Of a DNA stretch of 64,000 nucleotides, positions 35,668 to 44,303 are shown piece after piece. Position 1 is the first letter of the stretch. Every line of letters starts with the position of its first letter. The stretch comes from Pseudomonadota bacterium (GTDB taxonomy: Bacteria; Pseudomonadota; Gammaproteobacteria; UBA9214). A model generated the notes under the pieces. That model was not told the DNA's origin. It did not search any database and worked only from the letters and a program-made list of their open reading frames with translations. The stretch lies in the NCBI GenBank assembly GCA_041395565.1, contig JAWLAI010000005.1, positions 340,166 through 404,165 of the forward strand. The letters run 5' to 3'. Made by a program: the position numbers and the translations under genes.

Positions 35668-36732
35668 ATGCAAACTCTTCAAAATGACCGTTTCCTCCGC
35701 GCACTGCTGCGCGAGCCCGTCGACGTCACGCCGGTGTGGATGATGCGCCAGGCCGGCCGCTACCTGCCTGAATATCGCAGGGTACGCCAGCAGGCAGGCA
35801 GCTTCATGGCGCTGTGCACCAACCCGGAGCTCGCCTGCGAAGTCACCATCCAGCCACTCGATCGCTACCCGCTCGATGCCGCCATCCTGTTCTCCGACAT
35901 CCTCACCGTCCCGGATGCCATGGGTCTCGGACTGTATTTCGAGGAAGGCGAAGGACCGCGCTTTCACCGGCCGGTACGCAGCGCGGCGGATATCGCGGCA
36001 CTCGCCCGCCCCGACCCGGAAGACGAACTGCGCTATGTCATGGATGCGGTGCGCCTGATCCGGCGCACACTCGCCGGCCGCGTGCCGCTCATCGGTTTTT
36101 CCGGCAGCCCCTGGACCCTGGCAACCTACATGGTCGAGGGCAGCTCCACCAAGACCTATTCGCAGGTCAAGGGCATGCTCTATGGCGCACCGCAGCTGAT
36201 GCACCGACTGCTCGATACCATCGCCGGCGCCGTCACCGACTACCTCAACGCCCAGATTGCCGCCGGCGCACAGGCAGTCATGATCTTCGATACCTGGGGT
36301 GGTGTCCTCACCCCGGATGATTACCGCGACTTCTCGCTGCGCTATATGCAGCAGATCCTGGACGGGCTGACGCGCGAGGCCGATGGCCGCAGGGTACCTG
36401 CCATCCTGTTCACCAAGGGTGGCGCCCAATGGCTGGAGGCAATGGCCGCCACCGGTGCGGACGCCCTCGGTCTGGACTGGACTGCAGATATCGCCCGGGC
36501 GCGGCAGCAGGTCGGTGATCGCGTGGCGCTGCAGGGCAATCTCGATCCCGCCGTGCTATACGCAGCCCCGGAGGTCATCCGCGACCGTGTCGCCGGCGTG
36601 CTCGCCGCATTCGGCCACGGCTCCGGCCACGTGTTCAACCTCGGGCACGGCATCAACCCGGATGTCGACCCGGAGCATGCCGGCGCACTGATCAGCGCCG
36701 TGCACGAACTGAGCGCGCAGTACCACCGCTAG
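35668..36732 (+). CDS. hemE: uroporphyrinogen decarboxylase
   Basis: This 354-residue enzyme turns uroporphyrinogen III into coproporphyrinogen III in heme synthesis. The signatures are PVWMMRQAGRYLPEYR (about residues 25-40), with the active-site Arg residues; ILFSDILTVPDAMG, with the catalytic Asp; GFSGSPWTLATYMVEG; and the C-terminal FNLGHGINPDVDPEH. It converges with the kdpE-like gene 34 bases downstream; no clear terminator is seen there. Confidence 0.97.
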   Translation: MQTLQNDRFLRALLREPVDVTPVWMMRQAGRYLPEYRRVRQQAGSFMALCTNPELACEVTIQPLDRYPLDAAILFSDILTVPDAMGLGLYFEEGEGPRFHRPVRSAADIAALARPDPEDELRYVMDAVRLIRRTLAGRVPLIGFSGSPWTLATYMVEGSSTKTYSQVKGMLYGAPQLMHRLLDTIAGAVTDYLNAQIAAGAQAVMIFDTWGGVLTPDDYRDFSLRYMQQILDGLTREADGRRVPAILFTKGGAQWLEAMAATGADALGLDWTADIARARQQVGDRVALQGNLDPAVLYAAPEVIRDRVAGVLAAFGHGSGHVFNLGHGINPDVDPEHAGALISAVHELSAQYHR

Positions 36733-36766
36733 TTCCGCCCTACAACAGCGCCTCGCCAGCTACCTT

Positions 36767-37465
36767 TCAAGCTGCCGGCAAGGCCAGGCGGTATCCCACG
36801 CCCTGCACGGTGGCGATGAAACGCGGCTGGCCCGGGTCGTCACCCAGCTTCTGCCGCAACTGGCCGACCAGGACCCGCAGGTAATGGATCTCGTCGCGGT
36901 GTGTTTCCCCCCACACCTCGCGCAGTATCTGCTGATGGGTGAGCAGACGACCGCGCGAGGCGACCAGCAGGCGCAGCAAATCGTATTCCTTGCGTGACAG
37001 GTGCACACGCTGGCCATCGACCCGCACATCGCGTTGCGCCAGGTCTACCCGCAGCCCCTGCGACTCGAACACGTTCGGCGCAGCGGCCGTCTCCTCGTGA
37101 CCGCGCAGCACGACACGGATGCGCGCCATCAGCTCGCTGATTCCGAAAGGCTTCGTCACATAGTCATTCGCTCCGGCGTCCAGAGCCTGCACCTTTTCCT
37201 CTTCCGCGGCACGCACCGACAGCACGATCACGGGCGTCTGGGACCATTCGCGCAGGCGCTGGATGAACTGCTGCCCATCCATGTCCGGCAGGCCGAGATC
37301 GAGAATTACGAGTTGCGGCTGCAGCACAGCACATTGCTCCAGGCCGTCCGCACCGCAGCGCGCCTCGTGCACGCTGTAGCCATGCGCCTCGAGGCTGATG
37401 CGCAGGAACTTGCGGATCTGCGCCTCGTCCTCGACCAGGAGGATCGTGCCGCCCGCAGCGCTCAT
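36767..37465 (-). CDS. kdpE: KdpE-type response regulator
   Basis: This 232-residue OmpR-family regulator has a receiver domain with the acidic pocket in VEDEAQIRKFLR, the phospho-acceptor Asp56 in VILDLGLPDMDG and the conserved Lys in DYVTKPF. The C-terminal winged helix contains LSRKEYDLLRLLVASRGRLL and ends HYLRVLVGQLRQKLGDDP. The latter is very like KdpE (HYLRIYMGHLRQKLE type). It overlaps the sensor gene by four bases. KdpE normally activates kdpFABC on potassium limitation; no kdpFABC is in the window, and trkHA lie next door. Confidence 0.9.
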   Translation of the reverse strand: MSAAGGTILLVEDEAQIRKFLRISLEAHGYSVHEARCGADGLEQCAVLQPQLVILDLGLPDMDGQQFIQRLREWSQTPVIVLSVRAAEEEKVQALDAGANDYVTKPFGISELMARIRVVLRGHEETAAAPNVFESQGLRVDLAQRDVRVDGQRVHLSRKEYDLLRLLVASRGRLLTHQQILREVWGETHRDEIHYLRVLVGQLRQKLGDDPGQPRFIATVQGVGYRLALPAA

Positions 37466-38994
37466 GTCACAGCTTCCGCTTCCGGCCGCACCACCGGCAG
37501 CACGATGCGCATGCAGGTACCACGGCCATGCCTGCCGTCATGCGCTGTAACCGTACCGCCGTGTGCAGCCACCATGCCGCGGCAGATTGCCAAACCGAGC
37601 CCGGTTCCCTGCAGTTGTCCGCGATCCCCCTGGCGCATGGTGTAGAACATATCAAAGATCCTTTCCCGCTCTTGCGGGGGAATTCCCGGGCCGTCATCGC
37701 AGAGCGCGATCTGGATCTGTGTGTCAGTCGCTGTGGCGGTGATCGCGAGGCGGCCCTCCGGTGGAGAGAACCGCGCGGCATTGTCGAGCAGATTGACCAG
37801 CGCCTGTTCGATGAGGACACCGTGCACCCACAGCAGGGGTACGCCTTCGTCTATCGTGACATCGACCGGCAGGTCTTTCAGGACATCCCGCAGCCGGGTC
37901 ACGGCACTGGCGACGATATCGTGCAGGTCCACCCATTCCCGGCGCAGACTCAGGCCGCCATGCCCGAGACGCGTCATGTCGAGCAGGTTCTGGATATGGC
38001 GATCCAGGCGCTGCGCCTCCTCCACCACGGTTGCCAGCAATTCCCTGCGATTCTCCTCGCTGAAAGCGGCGCCGTATTCGAGCAGGCTGGTGGTGGAGCC
38101 GATGATCGACGCCAGTGGCGTGCGTAGATCGTGCGAAATCGATGACAGCAATGCCGAGCGTAACTGCTCCGTTTCGGAGACCAACCGGATCTGTTCGAGA
38201 TCCGTCACGAGGCGGGTCCGGTCCAGCGCGACGGCAGCCTGGTCGCATAGGCTGCTGGCCAGCTCGCGCTGCTCGCCATCGAGCACGCCGGCGATGACCA
38301 CCCTGCCGGCCGGCTCGCGCTGGGTATCCAGGCGCTGGATCTGCCAGGAATCCACCACGCCGGGCCCGGCATCCCGGCCAGCCCAGGCAGCATCGATCAC
38401 CGCCTGCCGTAACGGCGCTGCGCCACCCGCCCGGGCCGCGACCACCGGCTGCCCCTCGGGATCGGCCACGAGCACCGCGACCGGCAGCTGCAGTGACTGG
38501 GCCAGGTGGTCGGCCAGCGCCTCCAGCACACTGGATGCACCCGCCGCAGAGGACATGCGCCGGCCGAACTCGTAGAGGTTCGAGATGCGCCCGAGCGAGG
38601 AACGCCGTGACGCCACTTCCTGGTGCATACGCGCCGCGAGGTTCCCGGTAATGGCGGCCATCAGGAGGAAAAACGCCAGCGTCGCCAGATCGCCGTCGCT
38701 CGCCACCGTCAGCGTATGATAGGGCGAGGTAAACAGGTAGTTGTACGCGAGAAAACTGAGCAGGCCTGCCAGCAACGCCGGTCCGGGCCCGGTACGCGCC
38801 GCCACGATGACCACACCGGTCAGAAACAGCAGTGACAGGCTGGCATGCGGCATGAGACGATGCAGCGGATATGCCAGTGCTATGGTTACAGCCACCACCC
38901 CGACCGCGACGGCGTAGGCTAACCGCGGGGGCAACGGGGAAAACCTGTCCTGAATCCGGGTCTTTTGCGGCATGACGATCGATTTCCGGTGCAT
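37462..38994 (-). CDS. KdpD-like sensor kinase lacking the N-terminal KdpD domain
   Basis: The 510-residue product covers only the C-terminal half of KdpD, which is about 890 residues in E. coli. It has four membrane helices of DUF4118 type (residues about 27-120, with YNYLFTSPYHTL), a GAF-like domain (about 140-262), a HisKA domain with phospho-acceptor His288 in SISHDLRTPLASI, and an HATPase domain (about 390-500). The KdpD sensor region and Usp domain with its ATP loop are absent. It overlaps kdpE by four bases. The start at 38994 is preferred; 38973 is possible. It is divergent from trkH. Confidence 0.88.
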   Translation of the reverse strand: MHRKSIVMPQKTRIQDRFSPLPPRLAYAVAVGVVAVTIALAYPLHRLMPHASLSLLFLTGVVIVAARTGPGPALLAGLLSFLAYNYLFTSPYHTLTVASDGDLATLAFFLLMAAITGNLAARMHQEVASRRSSLGRISNLYEFGRRMSSAAGASSVLEALADHLAQSLQLPVAVLVADPEGQPVVAARAGGAAPLRQAVIDAAWAGRDAGPGVVDSWQIQRLDTQREPAGRVVIAGVLDGEQRELASSLCDQAAVALDRTRLVTDLEQIRLVSETEQLRSALLSSISHDLRTPLASIIGSTTSLLEYGAAFSEENRRELLATVVEEAQRLDRHIQNLLDMTRLGHGGLSLRREWVDLHDIVASAVTRLRDVLKDLPVDVTIDEGVPLLWVHGVLIEQALVNLLDNAARFSPPEGRLAITATATDTQIQIALCDDGPGIPPQERERIFDMFYTMRQGDRGQLQGTGLGLAICRGMVAAHGGTVTAHDGRHGRGTCMRIVLPVVRPEAEAVT

Positions 38995-39042
38995 TTCCCG
39001 TGCGAGGGCGCATTATGCCGCCGCGGGAGGGGAGGCGTCGAA

Positions 39043-39059
39043 AATAAAAAAAGTATAAA
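39043..39059 (-). promoter_or_regulatory. KdpE-box-like site facing the kdpDE operon
   Basis: Read on the minus strand, the site is TTTATACTTTTTTTATT. It agrees in 15 of 17 positions with the E. coli KdpE site TTTATACTTTTTTTACA as I remember it. It lies 49 bases upstream of the kdpD-like start and is divergent from the second site at 39063. Confidence 0.6.
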
Positions 39060-39062
39060 GTT

Positions 39063-39079
39063 TTTATACTCTTTTTATG
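39063..39079 (+). promoter_or_regulatory. KdpE-box-like site facing trkHA
   Basis: On the plus strand, TTTATACTCTTTTTATG matches 14 of 17 positions of the remembered E. coli KdpE site and is followed by a GACCCC stretch. It lies about 175 bases upstream of trkH. With the site at 39043-39059 it forms a nearly symmetric palindrome. The 259-base gap between the two genes holds no other clear feature. Confidence 0.58.
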
Positions 39080-39253
39080 TGACCCCGATGACCGCGATAC
39101 CGATAATTTTTCCCGGGCGCCGCGCTGCCCGTCTGCACGCCGTACCGAACCGGCCAGGCCGCCATGCGCCCGGAGGCGAAAGTGCCGGCGATATCCGGGT
39201 TAGCGGACTGCCGACCACTGTGACTGTTACCACGCAATGAAGTTTCCTTCCCG

Positions 39254-40699
39254 ATGCACTGGCGCGCAATAACCCGTCTCTTCGGTATCCTGCTCATGCT
39301 CTACAGCCTGGGCTTTCTGCCCTCGCTCGTGCTCTCGCTGGTGTATGCCGACGGTCAGTGGACGCTGTTCGGCGCTTCCCTGCTGATCACGATCGCTGCC
39401 GGCGCCGCGCTGTGGCTGCCCAACATCGACCAGCACAGTGAACTGTCAGTACGCGATGGTTTCCTGTTCGTCACCCTGTTCTGGGCTTTGCTCGGCGTCG
39501 TCGGCTCTCTGCCTTTCATCCTTGGCCTGCATCTCGGCATCACCGATGCCATCTTCGAGTCCATCTCCGGCTTCACCACGACCGGCGCCACCGTCATCGT
39601 CGGGCTCGACAGGCTGCCGCCGTCCATCCTGTATCATCGCCAGCAGATCCAGTGGCTGGGCGGCATGGGTATCATCGTTCTCGCCGTCGCGATCCTCCCG
39701 CTACTCGGAGTCGGCGGTATGCAGCTGTACCGGGCCGAGGCATCGGGCGTGTCCAAGCAGGAAAAGATCACGCCGCGTATCGCGGAAACGGCGCGTGTGC
39801 TGTGGGTAATCTATTTCACGCTGACCCTGGCGTGCGCGCTCGCCTTCTGGATCGCCGGCATGGAACTCTTCGACGCCGTGGGCCATGCCTTCGCCACCGT
39901 TTCCACCGGCGGCTTCTCGACGCACGACGCCAGCATCGGCTACTACGACAGCCCGCTCATCGAGTTCATCGCCATCGTGTTCATGCTCGCCGGGGGGGTG
40001 AATTTCGCCATCCATTTCCTGGCCTGGCGGCATCTCTCGCTGCGGCCATACGGCACCGACCCCGAGGTGCGCGGCTACGGCTTGATCTTCCTGCTCTCGA
40101 CGCTGTTCGTGGCCGCAAGCCTGTACTGGGCAGGCGCCTATAACGGCGGCTGGCAGGCCCTGCGCCAGGCTGCCTTCCAGGTTGCATCGATACTCACCAG
40201 CACCGGCTTCGGTACCGTCACCTTCGCCGCCTGGCCACTGCATATTCCCCTGATCCTGGTCATTCTTTCATTCACGGGCGGCTGCGCCGGCTCCACCGCC
40301 GGCGGCATCAAGATCCTGCGCATCATGCTGCTGGCGAAGCTCGGCCTGCGCCAGCTGTTCCAGTTGGCGCATCCCCAGTCGGTGTCGCTGGTCAAGCTGG
40401 GCAATCGCCCGGTATCGGAGGATGTGGTGTTCTCGGTCTGGGGATTCTATGTCCTCTACATTGTCACCGCGCTGCTGCTGACTGTCGCCATGATGGCCGC
40501 CGGACTCAATCTCGAATCCGCCTTCGGCGCGGTCGTAGCCACGCTCAACCTGCTCGGCCCCGGCCTGGGAGAGGTCGCCAGCAATTTCGCCTCGGTCAGC
40601 CCCGTGATCAAGTGGCTGGGCATCTTCGGCATGCTGGTGGGACGACTGGAAGTCTTCACCCTGCTGATCCTGTTCCTCCCTGCCTTCTGGCGGCACTAG
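39254..40699 (+). CDS. trkH: Trk potassium uptake channel subunit TrkH
   Basis: This 481-residue inner-membrane channel protein carries four pore loops, recognised by SISGFTTTGATV (about residue 100), FATVSTGGFSTHD (about 215), SILTSTGFGTVTF (about 313) and LNLLGPGLGEVASN (about 430). The Gly residues of the filters are present, and the intramembrane loop GGCAGSTAGGIK is conserved. TrkH moves potassium under control of TrkA. It is followed 25 bases later by trkA, so the two form an operon, divergent from the KdpD-like kinase. Confidence 0.96.
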   Translation: MHWRAITRLFGILLMLYSLGFLPSLVLSLVYADGQWTLFGASLLITIAAGAALWLPNIDQHSELSVRDGFLFVTLFWALLGVVGSLPFILGLHLGITDAIFESISGFTTTGATVIVGLDRLPPSILYHRQQIQWLGGMGIIVLAVAILPLLGVGGMQLYRAEASGVSKQEKITPRIAETARVLWVIYFTLTLACALAFWIAGMELFDAVGHAFATVSTGGFSTHDASIGYYDSPLIEFIAIVFMLAGGVNFAIHFLAWRHLSLRPYGTDPEVRGYGLIFLLSTLFVAASLYWAGAYNGGWQALRQAAFQVASILTSTGFGTVTFAAWPLHIPLILVILSFTGGCAGSTAGGIKILRIMLLAKLGLRQLFQLAHPQSVSLVKLGNRPVSEDVVFSVWGFYVLYIVTALLLTVAMMAAGLNLESAFGAVVATLNLLGPGLGEVASNFASVSPVIKWLGIFGMLVGRLEVFTLLILFLPAFWRH

Positions 40700-40724
40700 A
40701 CAACCGGATGTGTAGGTAACACGC

Positions 40725-42098
40725 ATGAAAATCATCATCCTCGGGGCCGGCCAGGTCGGTAGCACCGTAGCCCACGCCCTGGCCGGTGAGGCCAACGACA
40801 TCACGGTTGTGGACCAACATCCGCACCTGCTCAACGCGCTGCAGGAACGCTGCGACATCCGCACCGTGACGGGCCAGGCCTCGCATCCCGACGTGCTGCG
40901 ACTTGCCGGAATCGAGGATGCGGACATGGTCCTGGCCGTCACCAACAGCGACGAAATCAACATGATCGCATGCCAGGTCGCGCATTCCCTGTTCCATACC
41001 CCGCTGCGGCTGGCGCGGGTACGTTCACGGGAATACCTCAACCACCCGCGCCTGTTCTCGCCGGACGCAGTGCCGATCAACTACATCATCAGCCCCGAGC
41101 AGCTGGTGACCACGTTCATCCAGCACCTGATCGATTCACCCGGCGTACTCCAGATCCTGGATTTCGCGGAGGGCAAGGCGCAGCTCGTGGCCGTGCAGGC
41201 CCATCACGGCGGCGCGCTGATCGGGCAGGAGCTCAGCAATCTACCGGGCAAGATGCCAGGCGTGGAAACCCGTGTCGTGGCCGTGTTCCGGCACGACCGG
41301 CCGATCACCCCGGAGGGCGGCACGGTGATCGAGGACGGCGACGAGATCTTCTTCCTCGCCGCACCGCGCGATATCCCGCGCGTGGTCGCGGCATTCCGCC
41401 GCTCGGACCGGCCCAACCGGCGCATCATCATCGCCGGCGGCGGCAACATCGGTTTGCGCCTGGCGCAGACCATCGAGCGCGACTACCACGTCAAGCTCAT
41501 CGAGTGCGATCCAGCACGCTGCCGCGAACTGGCCGGCGCGTTGCACCGGACCATCGTCCTGCACGGCGACGCGGCGGATCAGGAGCTGATGAAACAGGAG
41601 GACATCGAGGACACGGATCTGTTCTGCGCCGTCACCAACGACGACGAGGCGAACATCCTCTCCGCCATGCTGGCCCGGCGGCTCGGGGCGCGCAAGGTCG
41701 TGTCCATCATCAACCGCTCGAGCTATGTCGATCTCGCCCAGGGTACGGCCGTGGATATCGCCCTCTCGCCGGCGCAGGTGACCATCGGCGCGCTGCTAGC
41801 CCATATCCGGCGCGGTGACGTGGTGGCGGTACACGCGCTGCGCCGCGGTGCCGCCGAGGCCATCGAGGTCATTGCCCACGGCGATCGCGAGACATCCCGC
41901 GTCGTCGGTCAGCCGGTCGGCGAGCTGCCGCTCCCGGCAGGCACCATGGTCGGCGCAATCGTGCGGGCCGACCGGCTGCTGTTCCCGCACCGGGATACCG
42001 TCATCGAGTCACAGGATCATGTCATCCTGTTCCTCGCCGACAAGCGCAGGATCGGCGAGGTCGAGCGCCTGTTCCAGGTATCGATTACCTTTCTTTGA
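40725..42098 (+). CDS. trkA: Trk system potassium regulatory subunit TrkA
   Basis: This 457-residue protein has two RCK modules in tandem. Each starts with a Rossmann nucleotide site: MKIIILGAGQVGSTVAHAL at residue 1 and RIIIAGGGNIGLRLAQTI near 233. Each is followed by an RCK_C domain (DGDEIFFLAA near 205; the C-terminus QDHVILFLADKRRIGEVERL). TrkA binds NAD(H) or ATP/ADP and gates TrkH. It converges with kup. Confidence 0.96.
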   Translation: MKIIILGAGQVGSTVAHALAGEANDITVVDQHPHLLNALQERCDIRTVTGQASHPDVLRLAGIEDADMVLAVTNSDEINMIACQVAHSLFHTPLRLARVRSREYLNHPRLFSPDAVPINYIISPEQLVTTFIQHLIDSPGVLQILDFAEGKAQLVAVQAHHGGALIGQELSNLPGKMPGVETRVVAVFRHDRPITPEGGTVIEDGDEIFFLAAPRDIPRVVAAFRRSDRPNRRIIIAGGGNIGLRLAQTIERDYHVKLIECDPARCRELAGALHRTIVLHGDAADQELMKQEDIEDTDLFCAVTNDDEANILSAMLARRLGARKVVSIINRSSYVDLAQGTAVDIALSPAQVTIGALLAHIRRGDVVAVHALRRGAAEAIEVIAHGDRETSRVVGQPVGELPLPAGTMVGAIVRADRLLFPHRDTVIESQDHVILFLADKRRIGEVERLFQVSITFL

Positions 42099-42188
42099 AT
42101 GCATACTCATGCCGTGTCGAGGTCGACAGGTCCACCCCTGTCCATGCCGGGCCCTACCGGCAAGTTGCATGCATGATAGCTGACATCG

Positions 42189-44060
42189 TCAGATCTCTAT
42201 CTGGGTACCGAGTTCCACTACTCGGTTGGCCGGAATACGGAAATAGGTCATAGGGCTCGCGGCACTGCGCGCCATGGCGACGAAAATGCGTTCACGCCAG
42301 ATCGCCATGACCTCGCCGCGGCGGGGAATCAGGTTCTCGCGGCTGTAGAAAAAGGTCGTATCCATGATGTCGAAGCTGCCGCCACACTGGCAACTCTCCA
42401 GTACGCGGGGGATATCGATGTCGTCCATGAAACCATAATTGACGATGACACGGTAGAATGCCGGTCCGAGATCTTTCACCTCTGTACGCTCGTCTTCGGT
42501 GAGGAAGGGGACATCGGTGATGCGCACGTTCAGCACGACCACACGCGCATGTATCACCTTGTTGTGCTTCAGGTTGTGCAGCAAGGCGGGAGGTGTGTTC
42601 TGCGGATCCGCGGTCATGAACACGGCCGTGCCCGGTACGCGCATGGGCGGATAGGAGAGCAGGCTGGGCAGAAATCCCACCAGCGGTATTCCGCCCTGCT
42701 GCAGGCAGGCCATGACGATCTCGCGCCCGCGTTTCCAGGTGACTAGCAGCGTGAATACCACCGCCGCTACCGCCAGTGGAAACCAGCCGCCCTCCGGAAT
42801 CTTCACCGCATTGGCAGCGAAAAAAGCCAGATCGATGCTCAGGAATGCCGCCATGCCCAGCAGCGTTACGGGCATGCCCAGTCGCCAGCGTGCGCGTAGC
42901 ACCACAAAAACGAGGATAGTGTCAATCGCGAATGTACCGGTCACGGCAATGCCATATGCCGCTGCCAGGTTGCTGGAAGCGCGGAAACCCAGCACCAGCA
43001 GAGCAATCCCGCCCAATAGCAGCCAGTTCACCATCGGGACATAGATCTGGCCGCGCTCCCGCACGGAAGTATGGCGAATGATCATGCGCGGTGCGTAGCC
43101 CATCTGGATGACCTGACGCGTCACCGAAAACGCACCGGTAATAACTGCCTGAGAGGCAATCACGGCGGCCACCGTAGCCAGTGCGATCATGGGATACAGC
43201 GCCCACTCGGGTGCCAGCAGATAAAACGGATTCCGCACCGCCGCCGGGTCGGACAGCATCAGCGCGCCCTGCCCGAAATAGTTCAGCAGCAACGCGGGCA
43301 GCACATAACAGAACCATATCAGCTGGATAGGTTTGCGGCCGAAATGCCCCATATCGGCGTACAGGGCTTCGGCACCGGTAATGGCGAGCACCACTGCCCC
43401 CAGCACCAGGATACCAGCGATACCGTGCGCACTGAAAAATTCAATGGCATACCGCGGATTGATAGCCCATATCACGTAAGGGTGTTCGAGGATACTGAAC
43501 AGCCCAAGCACGCCCAGCACACCGAACCACACCAGCATCACCGGCCCGAACAGCCGGCCGATTGCGGCCGTTCCATGCTGCTGAAGCAAGAACAGGCCGC
43601 CGAGAATCCCGAGTGCCAGCGGTATCACAAACGGGTGCAGGACAGGTGCACCAACCTCCAGACCCTCGATGGCTGACAGCACGGAGATAGCCGGCGTAAT
43701 AAGGCTATCGCCAAAGAACAGCGCAGCGCCGACAAAGCCCAGGATTATCAGAATTCGGCGCCGTGCCTGGCGAGGAGCCAGCTTTTGCGCCAGCGTCAGG
43801 AGAGCCAGGATACCGCCCTCGCCCTTGTTGTCGGCTCGCATCATGATGCCGACATATTTCAGCGAGACGACCAGCATCAGTGACCAGAACACCAGCGAAA
43901 GGATACCGAGCACATTGACTTGGCTCAGTACCAAGTGGTGCCCGCCGAACACCTCCTTCATGGTGTAGAGCGGGCTGGTACCGATATCACCGAACACAAC
44001 TCCTGCTGCGCCAAGTGCTAGGGCCGGGGTCGATGATTTTGTTGTGTCCGCTCGCCGCAT
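42189..44060 (-). CDS. kup: KUP family potassium uptake protein
   Basis: This 623-residue membrane protein of the KUP/HAK/KT family has the N-terminal signature ALGVVFGDIGTSPLYTMKEV form (here LGAAGVVFGDIGTSPLYTMK), the segment GEGGILALLTLAQ, and a cytosolic C-terminal part with TFFYSRENLIP. About 12 membrane helices are evident. Kup takes up potassium with protons and works at low pH. Its presence next to trkHA and kdpDE makes this a potassium locus. The 243 bases upstream of the start (44061-44303) show no clear promoter. Confidence 0.96.
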   Translation of the reverse strand: MRRADTTKSSTPALALGAAGVVFGDIGTSPLYTMKEVFGGHHLVLSQVNVLGILSLVFWSLMLVVSLKYVGIMMRADNKGEGGILALLTLAQKLAPRQARRRILIILGFVGAALFFGDSLITPAISVLSAIEGLEVGAPVLHPFVIPLALGILGGLFLLQQHGTAAIGRLFGPVMLVWFGVLGVLGLFSILEHPYVIWAINPRYAIEFFSAHGIAGILVLGAVVLAITGAEALYADMGHFGRKPIQLIWFCYVLPALLLNYFGQGALMLSDPAAVRNPFYLLAPEWALYPMIALATVAAVIASQAVITGAFSVTRQVIQMGYAPRMIIRHTSVRERGQIYVPMVNWLLLGGIALLVLGFRASSNLAAAYGIAVTGTFAIDTILVFVVLRARWRLGMPVTLLGMAAFLSIDLAFFAANAVKIPEGGWFPLAVAAVVFTLLVTWKRGREIVMACLQQGGIPLVGFLPSLLSYPPMRVPGTAVFMTADPQNTPPALLHNLKHNKVIHARVVVLNVRITDVPFLTEDERTEVKDLGPAFYRVIVNYGFMDDIDIPRVLESCQCGGSFDIMDTTFFYSRENLIPRRGEVMAIWRERIFVAMARSAASPMTYFRIPANRVVELGTQIEI

Positions 44061-44303
44061 GCCGACTGCACCCTAGCCAGTCATTTGCTAGTGCCCGCTA
44101 CGGTTACAGGATACAACAAAGGCCACGAATCCCGGCACAGCGAAGCACCAGCAGGATACCGGCACAGATAGGCAACATTGACCGCAACACGGATTCAGCA
44201 GCCCAAATGCAGGCAAGACTGTCCTGACTGTTCAACTCTGGCAGGCACGGACGACCGCCAAACCCGGCGTGAAAATGTGATTCCTCCCGGTAGGTTACCC
44301 TGC

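Noticed and set aside
44061..44303. Possible regulatory RNA or promoter between kup and the M20 gene
   Set aside because: No well-spaced promoter boxes, terminator or conserved fold could be seen.
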